A DNA stretch of 64,000 nt, from positions 186,001 through 250,000 of the forward strand of contig NZ_FNCJ01000005.1 in the NCBI RefSeq assembly GCF_900100735.1, written 5' to 3'. Shown here in pieces: positions 63,317 to 64,000 of the stretch. The translations under genes were made by a program, and so were the position numbers. The notes under the pieces were generated by a model, which saw nothing but the letters and a program-made list of their open reading frames with translations, was not told the DNA's origin and searched no databases. How positions within the stretch are numbered: position 1 is the first letter of the stretch; every line of letters begins with the position of its first letter. This DNA comes from Paraburkholderia phenazinium. Its GTDB lineage: Bacteria; Pseudomonadota; Gammaproteobacteria; Burkholderiales; Burkholderiaceae.

Positions 63317-64000
63317 ATGACCCGCTTCGACTGGCAAAACCCCTATCCGACACCGCGCCTGCCGGTGTTCGCGCGCAATATCGTTTCGACTTCGCATCCG
63401 CTTGCCGCGCAAGCGGGCCTGCGCATGCTATGGAAGGGCGGCAACGCGGTCGATGCGGCGATCGCGGCGGCAGCGGCCATTACCGTCGTGGAGCCGGTCT
63501 CCTGCGGCCTGGGAGGCGATGCGTTCGCGCTCGTGTGGGATGGGGCGAAGCTGCATGGCCTGAACGCGTCTGGGGTGTCTCCGGCGGCCTGGAACGTCGA
63601 CTACTTCAAGCGCAAGTACGGCGAGAAGAACGGTCTCGCGAAACAGCCCAAGCGCGGCTGGGATGCGGTGACGGTGCCGGGCGTGATCGCCGGCTGGGAG
63701 GCGTTGCACCAGAAGTTCGGTTCGCTGCCGTTTGCCGACCTGATGGAGCCGGCCATTGAAATCGCCGAGCGCGGTCATGCGGTGGCGAGCATCGTCGCCT
63801 ACAAGTGGGCGGCGGCCGTGCCCGAATTGAAGGACCTGCCGGGCTTCGCCCAGACCTTCATGCCGCGCGGCCGGGCGCCGGAAGTGAGCGAACTGGTGCG
63901 CTTCCCCGGGCACGCCAAGACGCTGCGCAAGCTCGCTGAACTCGGTCCGCGCGCCTATTACGAAGGCGAGATCGCCGAGCAGATCGCCGCGTTCGCGCGT
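63317..64000 (+). CDS. Gamma-glutamyltransferase family protein, N-terminal part (3' cut by window edge)
   Basis: The frame is open from ATG 63317 to the end of the window, 228 codons. The protein begins MTRFDWQNPYPTPRLPVFAR and continues with NIVSTSHPLAAQAGLRMLWKGGNAVDAAIAAAAA and PVSCGLGGDAFALVWDG, the N-terminal features of gamma-glutamyltransferases. There is no signal peptide, so it may be the cytoplasmic group that includes cephalosporin acylase-like enzymes. The catalytic Thr of the small subunit lies outside the window. Confidence 0.85.
   Translation, partial: MTRFDWQNPYPTPRLPVFARNIVSTSHPLAAQAGLRMLWKGGNAVDAAIAAAAAITVVEPVSCGLGGDAFALVWDGAKLHGLNASGVSPAAWNVDYFKRKYGEKNGLAKQPKRGWDAVTVPGVIAGWEALHQKFGSLPFADLMEPAIEIAERGHAVASIVAYKWAAAVPELKDLPGFAQTFMPRGRAPEVSELVRFPGHAKTLRKLAELGPRAYYEGEIAEQIAAFAR

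Noticed and set aside
1..64000. tRNA, rRNA or insertion-sequence genes
   Set aside because: No cloverleaf, rRNA signature, transposase or terminal repeats were seen on either strand by eye.

Overview
The window looks like chromosome 1 of a Paraburkholderia/Burkholderia-type betaproteobacterium. GC content is high and third-position GC strong. The gene blocks are the ones found in that group: amgK-murU divergent from lptD-surA-pdxA-rsmA; glyQ-glyS-gmhB-plsC; miaB-phoH-ybeY-...-corC-lnt; glpD-glpK-glpF with glpR; and an FMN riboswitch ahead of ribB. No rRNA, tRNA, insertion sequence or CRISPR array was seen. This is mostly chromosomal backbone with small accessory inserts.

Layout. 1-5.4 kb: a fatty-acid beta-oxidation run (acyl-CoA dehydrogenase cut by the window edge, fused hydroxyacyl-CoA dehydrogenase/hydratase, thiolase, enoyl-CoA hydratase). 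5.5-7 kb: fdhD divergent from a nitrate-reductase-associated protein. 7.2-10.3 kb: a membrane PAS-GGDEF-EAL protein. 10.3-14.3 kb: an XRE-cupin regulator with twin operators, four GNAT acetyltransferases, an 82-residue unknown and a cupin protein. 14.4-17.5 kb: YciA thioesterase, an Atm1-type ABC exporter and a ParD-like/ParE toxin-antitoxin pair. 17.6-25.4 kb: murU, amgK, lptD, surA, pdxA, rsmA. 25.4-32.2 kb: a DMT permease, an autotransporter, and an MFS permease divergent from a LysR gene. 32.3-36.2 kb: a TetR gene, a frameshifted small gene, fadD, gloA and a SnoaL-like protein. 36.2-41.6 kb: YgjP-type protease, plsC, gmhB, glyS, glyQ. 41.7-42.4 kb: a damaged toxin with an intact antitoxin, beside a G-quadruplex motif. 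42.4-49 kb: lnt, corC, chaC, ybeY, phoH, miaB. 49.2-52.3 kb: LysR/MFS divergent pair and an XRE-cupin gene. 52.4-53.6 kb: FMN riboswitch, ribB, terminator. 53.7-61.3 kb: HAD phosphatase, glpF, glpK, glpD, a lipoprotein, a TetR gene, a 69-residue protein and glpR. 61.5-63 kb: hipB and hipA. 63.3 kb to the end: the start of a gamma-glutamyltransferase gene.

How the genes work together. Envelope biogenesis dominates: LPS export (LptD), outer-membrane folding (SurA), peptidoglycan recycling (AmgK, MurU), heptose supply (GmhB), phospholipid (PlsC) and lipoprotein acylation (Lnt). Two lipid modules are present, the first operon and the TetR-fadD locus. Glycerol enters by GlpF, is phosphorylated by GlpK and oxidised by GlpD, under GlpR.

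The most unusual signals are: a family of palindromic hairpins found in the fad operon and twice inside the FMN riboswitch; matched operator pairs for the XRE-cupin and TetR regulators; a toxin gene with an internal deletion at a perfect G-quadruplex tract; and a glycerol facilitator in which both NPA motifs are altered. No wholly new multi-gene system could be demonstrated from the sequence alone.
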